From NCBI GenBank assembly GCA_016938195.1, contig JAFGVC010000088.1:1-33747 (forward strand): DNA of 33,747 nucleotides. Reading direction: 5' to 3'. The notes below the pieces were generated by a model. That model worked only from the letters and a program-made list of their open reading frames with translations. It did no database searches and was not told where the DNA came from. A program made the translations under genes and the position numbers. Shown one piece after another: positions 9,740 through 17,206 of this stretch (the stretch's first letter is position 1; the number at the start of each line of letters is the position of its first letter). Source of the stretch: Tissierellales bacterium. GTDB lineage: Bacteria; Bacillota; Clostridia; Tissierellales; Dethiosulfatibacteraceae.

Positions 9740-10078
9740 CTAGTGCTCGTGGTGATGGCAAATGCTGCCGGTCGATTTGAGATTACCTTTTAAATATTCC
9801 TGAACATTTTCCATGGCATCTCCTGTAGCACCCACAACAACCTCTACGTTTCTTTCATTAAACAAATTTACTGCTGCTCCTCCCATGCCCCCAGAAATAA
9901 TCGTGTTGACACCTAAATCGGCTAGGAATTTAGGGAGAAGTCCCGGAACATGCTCCGGACTTTGAACAAATTCTTTGTTATGGATTGTACCATTTTCCTC
10001 GTCAAACAGATAAAACCCGTCACAATGTCCGAAATGCTGAGAAACCTTACCGTCAATGCTTGCTACTGCTATTTTCAT
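9740..10078 (-). CDS. NifX/NifB-type metal-cluster-binding protein (dinitrogenase FeMo-cofactor family)
   Basis: This 112-residue protein has the compact NifX/NafY/ORP-like fold: MKIAVASIDGKVSQHFGHCDGFYLFD, then a Gly-rich INTIISGGMGGAAVNLF block. Relatives carry or insert Mo-Fe or Mo-Cu clusters; here only cluster or metal handling can be inferred. The C-terminus is HHHEH plus a Cys (ICHHHEH), a likely metal ligand set. The start is ATG 10078 behind GGAGG with five-base spacing; it overlaps the preceding ATPase gene by 26 bases. It is the last gene of the four-gene operon. No nitrogenase genes are present, so a nitrogen-fixation role is not supported. Confidence 0.85.
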   Translation of the reverse strand: MKIAVASIDGKVSQHFGHCDGFYLFDEENGTIHNKEFVQSPEHVPGLLPKFLADLGVNTIISGGMGGAAVNLFNERNVEVVVGATGDAMENVQEYLKGNLKSTGSICHHHEH

Positions 10079-10964
10079 GAATACCTCCATCAATTTTCAT
10101 TATTTTTTTAACTTTTGTTAATATTTCTTTGATTTGCTCTGCTGCTGGTGAATCTTCATAATCCACTACAATTTTTCCTTCATTTAATGCTTCCAACACC
10201 TTATTATCATAGGGTATTTTCCCTAAAAAAGCAATGTTTTCATCTAAGCAATATTCTTCAATCCGCTTAGTCATTTCAACATTGATGTCATACTTATTAA
10301 CACACATGCCGCATTGAATGCCAAAAACTCTTGCTGTCTGAACAATTCTTTTCATGTCATGGATTCCCGACAAGGTAGGTTCAGCTACAATTAATACATA
10401 ATTCATCCCCGTCAGAGAGGCAATGACAGGACAACCGATACCCGGTGACCCATCAATGATAGCGAATTCTTCATCTCTTTTATTTGAGTAAAGCTTTTTT
10501 CGAACCTCCGTAACCAGTTTGCCCGAAGCACCGTTTCCCACCTCGAGAGATGCATGTGAAAAAACCTCTTGGTTATATAATTCAACAACATTGTGCCCGG
10601 ATATATTATCTTCTAAATGAATCGCTTTTTTTCCGTTTTCATCGAAAACAGGACAAAAGGCTTCGCATACGCCGCAACCTTCACAATACATAGGATTCAA
10701 TATACCGTTTTCAAAAGCATTGAAGCGGCATAATTCTTCACATTTTCCACAATCGATACAAATATCATAATTTTTAACAGCTTTTTTTAACCCGAAGAAA
10801 TCTGTACTTTCCAGTATTTCTCCTCCATTAAAAACAAGATTTAGATTAGGTGCATCTACATCACAATCTGCAAACATCTTGTTCTGAGTCAGCTTGATAA
10901 ATGATGCCGCAACCGTTGTTTTTCCTGTTCCGCCTTTACCGCTTAATATTAGCAGCTGTTTCAT
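10053..10964 (-). CDS. MinD-superfamily P-loop ATPase with inserted 2[4Fe-4S] ferredoxin domain (copy 1)
   Basis: The 303-residue protein begins MKQLLILSGKGGTGKTT, a deviant Walker A typical of the MinD/Mrp group. A ferredoxin insert follows with CIDCGKCEELCRF and CEGCGVCEAFCPV (about residues 65-100), then IDGSPGIGCPVIASL for the Walker B/switch region. Such proteins occur in pairs in anaerobes, including the Desulfovibrio orange-protein locus, and probably assemble or load metal clusters. The start is ATG 10964, nine bases after GGAGG; an in-frame ATG at 10970 sits too close to that site. It overlaps both neighbours, which argues for coupled translation and a complex. Confidence 0.88.
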   Translation of the reverse strand: MKQLLILSGKGGTGKTTVAASFIKLTQNKMFADCDVDAPNLNLVFNGGEILESTDFFGLKKAVKNYDICIDCGKCEELCRFNAFENGILNPMYCEGCGVCEAFCPVFDENGKKAIHLEDNISGHNVVELYNQEVFSHASLEVGNGASGKLVTEVRKKLYSNKRDEEFAIIDGSPGIGCPVIASLTGMNYVLIVAEPTLSGIHDMKRIVQTARVFGIQCGMCVNKYDINVEMTKRIEEYCLDENIAFLGKIPYDNKVLEALNEGKIVVDYEDSPAAEQIKEILTKVKKIMKIDGGIHENSSSKH

Positions 10965-11796
10965 GGGCATGCACCTCCATGATTTTGTCCAATAACAATT
11001 CAAATTGTCTTTTGTATTTATCGTTGTAAGAAGAGGCTAACGCTCCAATTGAATTCAACTCAGCAATTTTTCCATCAAAATCAAATACTCCCAAAACAGG
11101 TATATGATTCTCCTCGCAAAATCGATGAGCAATTTCCTGTCCCGGAATATATTTATTAATCACAGCTCCATAAGGAATATCGAACAATTTGACTAATTCA
11201 AATACGATTGAGATGTTTTGAACGCCAAATATTGTCGGTTCTATGACCAAAACACAAAAATCGCTACCTTTGATACTCTCCATCACGACACAAGAGCTAC
11301 CCGGAGGACAATCCACAGTTACACTTTCTTCGCGATTGATGCCATCCAGTAATTTAGAAATAATGGGAACTCCTGTAGCCTCACCCGTATTCAGAATTCC
11401 TGTTCTGACTTCATGTGTCCCTGCCATACCATACTCAATATTTCCAATTTCCCTTTCGGTTTCTTTAATGGCTCCCTCTGGGCATAATAGAGAACAACCC
11501 CCGCAGGAGTGGCAAAGCTCCGGGAAAAGTTTAACTTTATCTTTAATATAGGCTAACGCATTAAACTCACAAAATTCAACACATTTTCTACATCCAGTAC
11601 ACAGATCATGGTCGATTTCAGGAATTAAAACATTAACCGGTTCTTCCTTAAATATTTTTCCTTTTAAAAAAATGTTTCCATTCGGTTCTTCTATATCACA
11701 ATCAATAAACAATGCGTCTTTTTGTACATAAGATAAATTTGTTGCAACAAAGGTCTTACCTGTACCTCCCTTGCCGCTCAGAACACCAATTCGCAT
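10936..11796 (-). CDS. MinD-superfamily P-loop ATPase with inserted 2[4Fe-4S] ferredoxin domain (copy 2)
   Basis: The 286-residue protein is a diverged paralogue of its neighbour. It begins MRIGVLSGKGGTGKTFVATN and has FIDCDIEEPNG, a ferredoxin insert with CTGCRKCVEFCEF and CHSCGGCSLLCPEG (about residues 65-105), and VDCPPGSSCVV as the Walker B region. The ATG at 11796 shares its A with the TAA stop of the preceding NifX-like gene, and the next ATPase overlaps its 3' end by 29 bases. The pair most likely works as a heterodimer that couples ATP hydrolysis to cluster or electron transfer. That role is inferred from family and arrangement. Confidence 0.88.
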   Translation of the reverse strand: MRIGVLSGKGGTGKTFVATNLSYVQKDALFIDCDIEEPNGNIFLKGKIFKEEPVNVLIPEIDHDLCTGCRKCVEFCEFNALAYIKDKVKLFPELCHSCGGCSLLCPEGAIKETEREIGNIEYGMAGTHEVRTGILNTGEATGVPIISKLLDGINREESVTVDCPPGSSCVVMESIKGSDFCVLVIEPTIFGVQNISIVFELVKLFDIPYGAVINKYIPGQEIAHRFCEENHIPVLGVFDFDGKIAELNSIGALASSYNDKYKRQFELLLDKIMEVHAHETAANIKR

Positions 11797-12164
11797 TATC
11801 TTGCTCCATGATCATGGAATCCACCATGTTTTTTTGCTTCTGATGTCAATTCTCCTGCATTAAACCGGTCTAAAATAACTCTGATTGACCCCGGAACAGC
11901 CCCTATGATATTTACATTTGCAGCTTCCAAAACATCAAGTGCATTTTTTCCGCACTGGTAAGTAATCACCGCATCTGCACCTATATCAACAACCTTTTGA
12001 GCCGCAACGATCCCTGCTCCTCCAGCCGCAGACACTGCAGGATTTTCAAAAATCTCATATTCTAAAGTTTCGCTATCTGCCAGCAAAAAAAAATTTGACC
12101 TTCCAAAAACATTGTTAATTTCTGCTTCAATACTTTTTTCATTTACAGGAAATGCTATTTTCAC
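11796..12164 (-). CDS. NifX/NifB-type metal-cluster-binding protein, operon lead gene
   Basis: This 122-residue protein of the dinitrogenase cofactor family reads VKIAFPVNEKSIEAEINNVF, with a Gly/Ala-rich SAAGGAGIVAAQKVVDIGADAVIT block and a His-rich tail (HGGFHDHGAR). The start is GTG 12164, six bases after GGAGGA. The longer reading from 12221 is impossible because that codon lies in the promoter. It leads the operon NifX-like, ATPase, ATPase, NifX-like. Both NifX-like proteins end in His-rich tails, suggesting bound metal. It resembles ORP-type proteins as much as NifX; the cluster type is unknown. Confidence 0.85.
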   Translation of the reverse strand: MKIAFPVNEKSIEAEINNVFGRSNFFLLADSETLEYEIFENPAVSAAGGAGIVAAQKVVDIGADAVITYQCGKNALDVLEAANVNIIGAVPGSIRVILDRFNAGELTSEAKKHGGFHDHGAR

Positions 12165-12202
12165 TTGTACTCCTCCAATTTTGTGGTATATGCCCATAAA
12201 AA

Positions 12203-12231
12203 ATAATACCCTATTTGACAATAATTGTCAA
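12203..12231 (-). promoter_or_regulatory. Consensus promoter with overlapping palindromic operator
   Basis: On the minus strand TTGACA (12231-12226) and TATTAT (12208-12203) are 17 bases apart, giving a start near 12196 and a leader of about 32 bases. TTGACAATTATTGTCAA (12231-12215) is a perfect 7-3-7 inverted repeat covering the whole -35, an arrangement typical of a repressor site. The regulator is unknown; the form is not that of LytTR sites, which are usually direct repeats. Confidence 0.75.
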
Positions 12232-12256
12232 TGGTAAAAAGTTACCTTTAACTTCA

Positions 12257-12937
12257 TTATTTTATTTTGCCATAAACCTTATCTAAATATCTTCTCCTGA
12301 CGGGTATTTCTCCATCGTAATCAGAGATTTTACACTTATATGCTGTTAAAGATATAATCTTTGTCAGATTAATAACGTGACGACTACTACATTTTGCAAA
12401 ATAATCACTATCAAGGCTCTTCACGAGTCTGTTCATATTTTCTCTTAAAAAATACTCTTTATTCTTCGTGTAAATCTTTATCCCGCTAAATTGTTTTTCA
12501 AATAACAGGATGTCTCTATATGGAATAATTTTCATTTTTTCGTCATGCTTGAACATGAATAATTTTAGGTTTTTTTTAATTTTTTCAAACGACGTGTTCA
12601 ATATTTCATTAATCCGTTCTTGAGTAAAAGGACGATATAAAACAGTATCGTATAAATCCTCTTCTTCTTTTTTGATATCAGTCGATAGATTGCCAATTAA
12701 AATGATAATGCTTTCAGGTGAAACATTCTTAACTTTTTTTGCTATTTCGATTGCTTCCGGAAAATGATGAAGAAAAACAAAATCCGGTGTGATGTTTTTT
12801 AATATCTCCTCGATATTTTCCCCGATTTCAAATTCCTCAATGCTATAATTGATTGAATGGAGACTAAAATACTGCTCAACCGATTCTCTGAGTCTTGAAT
12901 TTTGATGATCCTTATAAATCAAAACTTCATATTTCAT
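12257..12937 (-). CDS. LytTR-type DNA-binding regulator with degenerate receiver domain
   Basis: The 226 residues comprise a receiver-like N-terminus (about 1-110) and a LytTR DNA-binding domain (about 130-226, with FEKQFSGIKIYTKNKEYFLREN and SSRHVINLTKIISL). In an AgrA-like receiver the strand-3 phospho-acceptor is Asp in FLDI; here the position reads FVFLHHF (His 57/58). The strand-5 Lys-Pro is Arg-Pro (102-103). The protein is therefore unlikely to be activated by ordinary Asp phosphorylation, and no sensor kinase lies beside it. The ATG at 12937 follows AAAGGAGATG. It lies upstream of, and in the same direction as, the ferredoxin-ATPase operon, but that operon has its own promoter. Confidence 0.85.
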   Translation of the reverse strand: MKYEVLIYKDHQNSRLRESVEQYFSLHSINYSIEEFEIGENIEEILKNITPDFVFLHHFPEAIEIAKKVKNVSPESIIILIGNLSTDIKKEEEDLYDTVLYRPFTQERINEILNTSFEKIKKNLKLFMFKHDEKMKIIPYRDILLFEKQFSGIKIYTKNKEYFLRENMNRLVKSLDSDYFAKCSSRHVINLTKIISLTAYKCKISDYDGEIPVRRRYLDKVYGKIK

Positions 12938-12968
12938 AAGCTTTCATCTCCTTTTTATGATTAATTAT

Positions 12969-12997
12969 ATTATACCATAATTTATTTAAAATTTGAA
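12969..12997 (-). promoter_or_regulatory. Promoter of the LytTR regulator
   Basis: TTCAAA (12997-12992) and TATAAT (12974-12969) are 17 bases apart on the minus strand, and a TGG just before TATAAT makes an extended -10. Confidence 0.6.
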
Positions 12998-13014
12998 AGA
13001 ATAGCAATCTTTCA

Positions 13015-13042
13015 TTGACAATACATGTATTTTTGTTATGAT
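13015..13042 (+). promoter_or_regulatory. Promoter of the 91-aa unknown gene
   Basis: TTGACA (13015-13020) and TATGAT (13037-13042) are spaced by 16 bases, followed by GGGAGG before the ATG at 13074. Confidence 0.65.
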
Positions 13043-13073
13043 TTGATTAACACCTTAATTTAGGGAGGTCGAA

Positions 13074-13349
13074 ATGTTTAAAGTTTGGGGCAAAATTATT
13101 ATTGATAACAAGATTACCAACTCAATCGACTTAGAAGATATATCAGATATGAATTTCGAAGATAAAAGAATAAAAGCCTTTAATGATATTTGTTATGCAT
13201 TTGATTTAAGTGTTCCTGTATGGCTTGATAAGCATACAAAAGAATTTATATCATTTAAGCGAGTCACCTTTTATCCTGAGGATTTTGTGGAGAATGTGAG
13301 TTTTGACAAGCTAGTCATTGATCTTATCAGTTCAGACGAAAAAAAATAA
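13074..13349 (+). CDS. Conserved-looking small protein of unknown function
   Basis: I do not recognise the family. The 91-residue protein begins MFKVWGKIIIDNKITNSIDL and is acidic and soluble-looking, with no signal peptide, membrane segment or Cys cluster. Hydrophobic strands at both ends flank an aromatic middle (CYAFDLSVPVWLDKHTKEFI). Gene status is well supported by its own consensus promoter, a strong AGGGAGG ribosome binding site and a dedicated terminator that includes its stop codon. It stands alone between the LytTR gene and the FeoB-associated peptide gene, so context gives little on function. Confidence 0.75.
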   Translation: MFKVWGKIIIDNKITNSIDLEDISDMNFEDKRIKAFNDICYAFDLSVPVWLDKHTKEFISFKRVTFYPEDFVENVSFDKLVIDLISSDEKK

Positions 13350-13373
13350 AGAGGCCATCCTCTTTATTTTTTT
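13341..13373. terminator. Bidirectional intrinsic terminator
   Basis: AAAAAATAAAGAGG (13341-13354) pairs with CCTCTTTATTTTTT (13359-13372) around the loop CCAT. U-tracts follow in both directions. It serves the 91-aa gene (+) and the FeoB-associated peptide (-), and both stop codons lie inside it. Confidence 0.88.
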
Positions 13374-13525
13374 ATGGAATTGCTTTCGCATTCAGTTTTA
13401 AATGTACACCCGCTGCACGTGCCACAACAAGAAATTTTTCCGGACTTCACTTTCTTTATTTGAGAATAGATGATGGAAATTGTCACCAAACCTATCAAAA
13501 TTCCTAAAATATAATTAATCATCAT
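13364..13525 (-). CDS. FeoB-associated Cys-rich membrane peptide
   Basis: This 53-residue peptide reads MMINYILGILIGLVTISIIY, one N-terminal membrane helix, followed by a basic stretch (SQIKKVKSGK) and a Cys cluster CCGTCSGCTFKTEC. It matches the small FeoB-associated Cys-rich proteins, which usually sit beside ferrous-iron transporter genes and may handle iron or redox at the membrane. No feoA or feoB is in this window, so it is an orphan here. The start is the ATG at 13525, six bases after AGGAG; ATGs at 13531 and 13522 are alternatives. A consensus promoter lies just upstream. Confidence 0.82.
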   Translation of the reverse strand: MMINYILGILIGLVTISIIYSQIKKVKSGKISCCGTCSGCTFKTECESNSIKK

Positions 13526-13552
13526 TAACATCTCCTCAGATTGATTAATGTA

Positions 13553-13581
13553 ATCATAGTATAATTGATAATATTTGTCAA
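13553..13581 (-). promoter_or_regulatory. Promoter of the FeoB-associated peptide gene
   Basis: TTGACA (13581-13576) and TATGAT (13558-13553) are 17 bases apart on the minus strand. Confidence 0.7.
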
Positions 13582-13594
13582 CTGGTTTTATTTT

Positions 13595-14968
13595 TCAATC
13601 TCCTGAAACTGCTAATCTCTTAATCTTAAGCGACGGTGATCCAATATACGAGCCTGACGGGAGCTCAAATTTCAAATCCTCCCCAACCATTTCTACCTCA
13701 TGCAACATGTCAAAAAAATTGCCTGAAACAGTTATTTGATTAACCGCTCTCTTGATTTCACCCTTTTCAATTAAAAATCCTAAAGAAGATAAAGAAAAAT
13801 CACCTGACACGGGGTCCAGTCCTGAATGAAGTCCTTGTAATTCAATAATATAAATGCCTCTTTCAATATCTCTAATCAATTCATTTAGAGAATGTCTTCC
13901 TTTTTTTATGTAAAAATTGGTAGGTGAAATGCCAATCGATGACTTATAGGATGTTCGGCTAGCATTTCCCGTACTTTCAATCCCATCAATGGCAGCCGTT
14001 TTCATGTTATGCAGATAGGTTTTGAGTACACCCTTTTCTATTATGTTTTTTTTACCGGTCGGATATCCTTCACCGTCAAAGGAAGCAGATGCAAATCCTT
14101 CAGGAAGATGGGGGTCGTCAACCAGCGAAATATTCTCTGAGGCGATGGTTGTGTTGAGCTTTCCTTTGAGTAAAGACATGTTTTTATGTACGGCCTCTGC
14201 TGAAAAAACGCCCGTAAAAGCTTCTAACAAATCGCAGACTGCGCTATTTCTTAATACAATTTCATATTGACCTGATCTAATACTTTGGGCTCCTATCATC
14301 GATAATGCTTCAGATACAGCTTCATCGGCCATTTCTTTCGGATTAAGCTTAGAAAAGTCATCCGTTACCCGGTAAGCCATGCCGGTCTTAATTTCTTCTC
14401 CTTGCTTCGCAACAACGCTAATATAAGCATAAGCTAAATTTGATTTATCCGCTAAATATAAACCTTTGCTATTATGGATAGATACCGCGCCATATCCCTC
14501 TCCATACACACAGTACTGAACAGAGACAATACGATTGTCTATTGATAACGCTTCTTTTTCCATATTCAAAGCAAATGCGATTTTATCTTCTTCTTTTACC
14601 TTTGCAAGCGCTTCATTGAAATGATCTATGGTTTGATAGTTTTTTCCACCTTCAAATATATTTTCTTTATCATCAGAATCTATAATTGTAGCGTTCTCTA
14701 ATGCTTCATTGACAAGCATTTCTATGGAAGTATCATCCACTTTTTCGCTGTATGAATAACCCATTTTATCCTTAAATAACCCTCTGAAAGATAGGCCTTC
14801 GTTTTGTGAAAGATTGAAGGAATCAATTTTTTTACCATGAATTTTAACTGTTAAATTTTCCCCCTCAGAATAATAGACTTCCATATCAGAAAATCCTTTG
14901 ATTCGCCCATATTCCATGATTTTTTCTGTTAAATCCTTGCTAATCAACTCATTCACCTTCCCTTCCAC
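13595..14968 (-). CDS. tldE: TldE/PmbA-type partner of the TldD metalloprotease
   Basis: TldE pairs with TldD to form a heterodimeric protease that degrades unfolded or modified small peptides and matures some ribosomal peptides; TldE lacks the zinc motif. This protein is up to 457 residues, with GNASRTSYKSSIGISPTNFYI and the C-terminal SGDFSLSSLGFLIEKGE and ITVSGNFFDML blocks typical of PmbA. No HExxxH is present. It overlaps the tldD stop by 20 bases. The start is uncertain: GTG 14968, GTG 14956 or TTG 14947 are possible, since the purine-rich GGAAGGGAAGG lies among them. No terminator was seen downstream. Confidence 0.9.
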   Translation of the reverse strand: MEGKVNELISKDLTEKIMEYGRIKGFSDMEVYYSEGENLTVKIHGKKIDSFNLSQNEGLSFRGLFKDKMGYSYSEKVDDTSIEMLVNEALENATIIDSDDKENIFEGGKNYQTIDHFNEALAKVKEEDKIAFALNMEKEALSIDNRIVSVQYCVYGEGYGAVSIHNSKGLYLADKSNLAYAYISVVAKQGEEIKTGMAYRVTDDFSKLNPKEMADEAVSEALSMIGAQSIRSGQYEIVLRNSAVCDLLEAFTGVFSAEAVHKNMSLLKGKLNTTIASENISLVDDPHLPEGFASASFDGEGYPTGKKNIIEKGVLKTYLHNMKTAAIDGIESTGNASRTSYKSSIGISPTNFYIKKGRHSLNELIRDIERGIYIIELQGLHSGLDPVSGDFSLSSLGFLIEKGEIKRAVNQITVSGNFFDMLHEVEMVGEDLKFELPSGSYIGSPSLKIKRLAVSGD

Positions 14969-16340
14969 CTACAATCATCTCTGAAACCCTAATCATGGGT
15001 TGTCCGACGTTAGCTGGTATGCTCCCACTTTCAGAACCACACATGCCTTGTCCTAATGCTAGGTTGTTGCCAACCTTGTCTATTTTTTTCAGCACTTCCA
15101 TGCCGGTGCCAATCAATGTAGCACCTCTCAAAGGCTCTGCTATTTTTCCGTTTCTTATCCTATAGCCTTCCATTACTGCAAAATTGAACTCCCCTGTAGC
15201 CGGGTTCACAGACCCGCCACCCATATACTTGGCGTATAATCCGTTTTCTGTATCAGAAATTATCTCTTCAACTGATAACGGACCATCAAGAATAAATGTA
15301 TTCGTCATTCTTGATGTGGGAGCATATTTATAGGATTGTCTTCTGGAGGAACCTGTAGGAGACATATTCATTCTTCTCCCGTTCAATTTATCTACCATAA
15401 AATTTTTCAGCACACCGTTTTCAATCAGTACATTACGTGTCGTCGGCGATCCCTCATCGTCAATGTTTGAAGATCCCCATCCACTTTCAATGGTCCCATC
15501 GTCAACAGCACTTACCCATTTTGAAGCCACTAGCTGTCCTTTTTTATCGGCAAAAACAGAATTCCCCTTTGCTACTGAGGTTGCTTCCAAACCGTGTCCG
15601 CAAGCTTCATGAAAAATAACCCCTCCAAATCCATTATCGATGATAACCGGCATTCGTCCACTAGGCGCATAAGTCGCATTCATCATCGTCTTAGCTATTC
15701 GTGAGGTTTCTTGACCATACCCTTCAACATCTAAGTTTTCTAGAAACTCAAATCCTTTAGACGCCCCGGGACCAAAAAAACCAGTTTGCATTTCGTTTGC
15801 TCCTGAAGCGATTGATTGAATCGACAGACGTGTTCTAACTCTTACGTCTTCAACCAATAATCCTTCACTATTAGCTATAATGATTTTTTGGATATAATCC
15901 AGGTAATTGACAGAAACTTGTGTAATCATTTCGTCATAGTCATACGCAGCTGCATAAGCACGTTTCATAATTTCCACTTTTCTATGCTTATTGATCGTAT
16001 CCGGCATAATACATACCGGTATAATTTTGTTTTCTATTGTCACGTTTCGCAATTCCTGTCTATCAACCTTTTTAGCGTCCTGTATCGCTGCAGCAGCTTT
16101 AAGTGCGGTATGCACTAGATTTTCTTCATTAACACTATTTGTGTATGCGTAAACGCTGAATACTTCCTTGAAAACTCTTATTCCTATGCCATAATCTCTA
16201 CCTGACATTGTTTTTTCGATTTTTCCACCTAAAAGCATGATATTTGAATTTGTTTTATCCTCGACAAATATTTCCGCAAAATCTCCCCCTGTACTCAAAG
16301 CAGCGTCCAATATTTTATCAATAACTACATTTGACAACAT
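14949..16340 (-). CDS. tldD: TldD zinc metalloprotease
   Basis: The 463-residue catalytic subunit carries the HExxxH zinc motif in GGVIFHEACGHGLEATSVAKG (about residue 245), the SSRRQSYKYAPTSRMTNTFI block and the GSVNPATGEFNFAVMEGYRI block of the family. It works with the overlapping tldE product in the cytoplasm. The ATG at 16340 follows AGGAG with suitable spacing. It lies 43 bases after the alarmone synthetase gene on the same strand, giving a likely three-gene operon. No ribosomally made peptide precursor was recognised in the window. Confidence 0.94.
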   Translation of the reverse strand: MLSNVVIDKILDAALSTGGDFAEIFVEDKTNSNIMLLGGKIEKTMSGRDYGIGIRVFKEVFSVYAYTNSVNEENLVHTALKAAAAIQDAKKVDRQELRNVTIENKIIPVCIMPDTINKHRKVEIMKRAYAAAYDYDEMITQVSVNYLDYIQKIIIANSEGLLVEDVRVRTRLSIQSIASGANEMQTGFFGPGASKGFEFLENLDVEGYGQETSRIAKTMMNATYAPSGRMPVIIDNGFGGVIFHEACGHGLEATSVAKGNSVFADKKGQLVASKWVSAVDDGTIESGWGSSNIDDEGSPTTRNVLIENGVLKNFMVDKLNGRRMNMSPTGSSRRQSYKYAPTSRMTNTFILDGPLSVEEIISDTENGLYAKYMGGGSVNPATGEFNFAVMEGYRIRNGKIAEPLRGATLIGTGMEVLKKIDKVGNNLALGQGMCGSESGSIPANVGQPMIRVSEMIVGGREGE

Positions 16341-16383
16341 TTTTCTTTCTCCTCTATTTCTGTCTTTTGTTCTTGATTTTTTG

Positions 16384-17178
16384 CTACTCCTCTAAATATA
16401 ACTTTTGCTGAAGCTGTTCAAGATTTCTATTCATCTCACGCAAATCTTCTATGCTTCCGTGTTCCCTTAATGAATAGAATTGATTTTGTATTTTTTCAAT
16501 TTCTTCCTTTGGCACATTGCCACTAAAATACAATATCTGTATTTTTTTTATAATGCGCGCCACCAATGAAGACCTTACCATAAATATTTCCTGTGAATCA
16601 ATAATTTCAAATTTTAATTTTGACATTTCTTCATCAAGTCTGTTAGCTGTTTCAGCCGCATCACTCAATCTCTTTCTCAACTCATCAGGCATTTTTTCGC
16701 CAAACTTGTAATTGATAGAATGTTCAATGGTAGCCCAAAAGTTCATTGCCAAAGTTCGGATTTGAATCTCTGCCAGAATATCCCTATCTCCAAAGGCTGT
16801 ATGGACCGTATATCCAATGATAATGTGGTAGCTTCGATATCCACTTTCTTTTTTATTTGTAATATAATCCCGTTCTTCAACTATTCTAATATCTTTTCCG
16901 TTTCTCGACCTTATATGATTAACCACAATAGGAATATCATCTACAAGCTGACAGATGATTCTAATGCCCGCAATGTCCTCAATACTTTCAGCATCGATTG
17001 ATTTTCTTCTGGCCTTCTCAATAATGCTAGATATTTTTTTTACTCTTCCTGTAATAAATTCTATTGGGGAATATTCGTTCATCTCCCTATATTCTTTTCT
17101 AATACTTTTAAATTTGATTTTTAACTCTTCAACCGCCTGATCATAAGGCAAAAGGAATTCATCCCAATTTTTAATCAT
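16384..17178 (-). CDS. Small alarmone synthetase (RelA/SpoT synthetase domain only)
   Basis: The 264-residue protein contains one (p)ppGpp synthetase domain: IEDIAGIRIICQLVDDIPIV, the substrate loop ERDYITNKKESGYRSYHIII, and EIQIRTLAMNFWATIEHSINYK. There is no HD hydrolase and no TGS/ACT region, so it is a small alarmone synthetase of the RelQ/YjbM kind that transfers pyrophosphate from ATP to GDP or GTP. It is longer than typical 210-residue RelQ, with a helical, charged C-terminus. The ATG at 17178 follows GGAGGTG. It leads a likely operon with tldD and tldE. Confidence 0.9.
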   Translation of the reverse strand: MIKNWDEFLLPYDQAVEELKIKFKSIRKEYREMNEYSPIEFITGRVKKISSIIEKARRKSIDAESIEDIAGIRIICQLVDDIPIVVNHIRSRNGKDIRIVEERDYITNKKESGYRSYHIIIGYTVHTAFGDRDILAEIQIRTLAMNFWATIEHSINYKFGEKMPDELRKRLSDAAETANRLDEEMSKLKFEIIDSQEIFMVRSSLVARIIKKIQILYFSGNVPKEEIEKIQNQFYSLREHGSIEDLREMNRNLEQLQQKLYLEE

Positions 17179-17206
17179 ATGACACCTCCAAGATGAGTCT
17201 AATTAC

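Noticed and set aside
9740-12164. Nitrogen-fixation gene cluster
   Set aside because: NifX-type domains alone do not indicate nitrogenase; no nifH, D, K, E, N or B radical-SAM gene is present.
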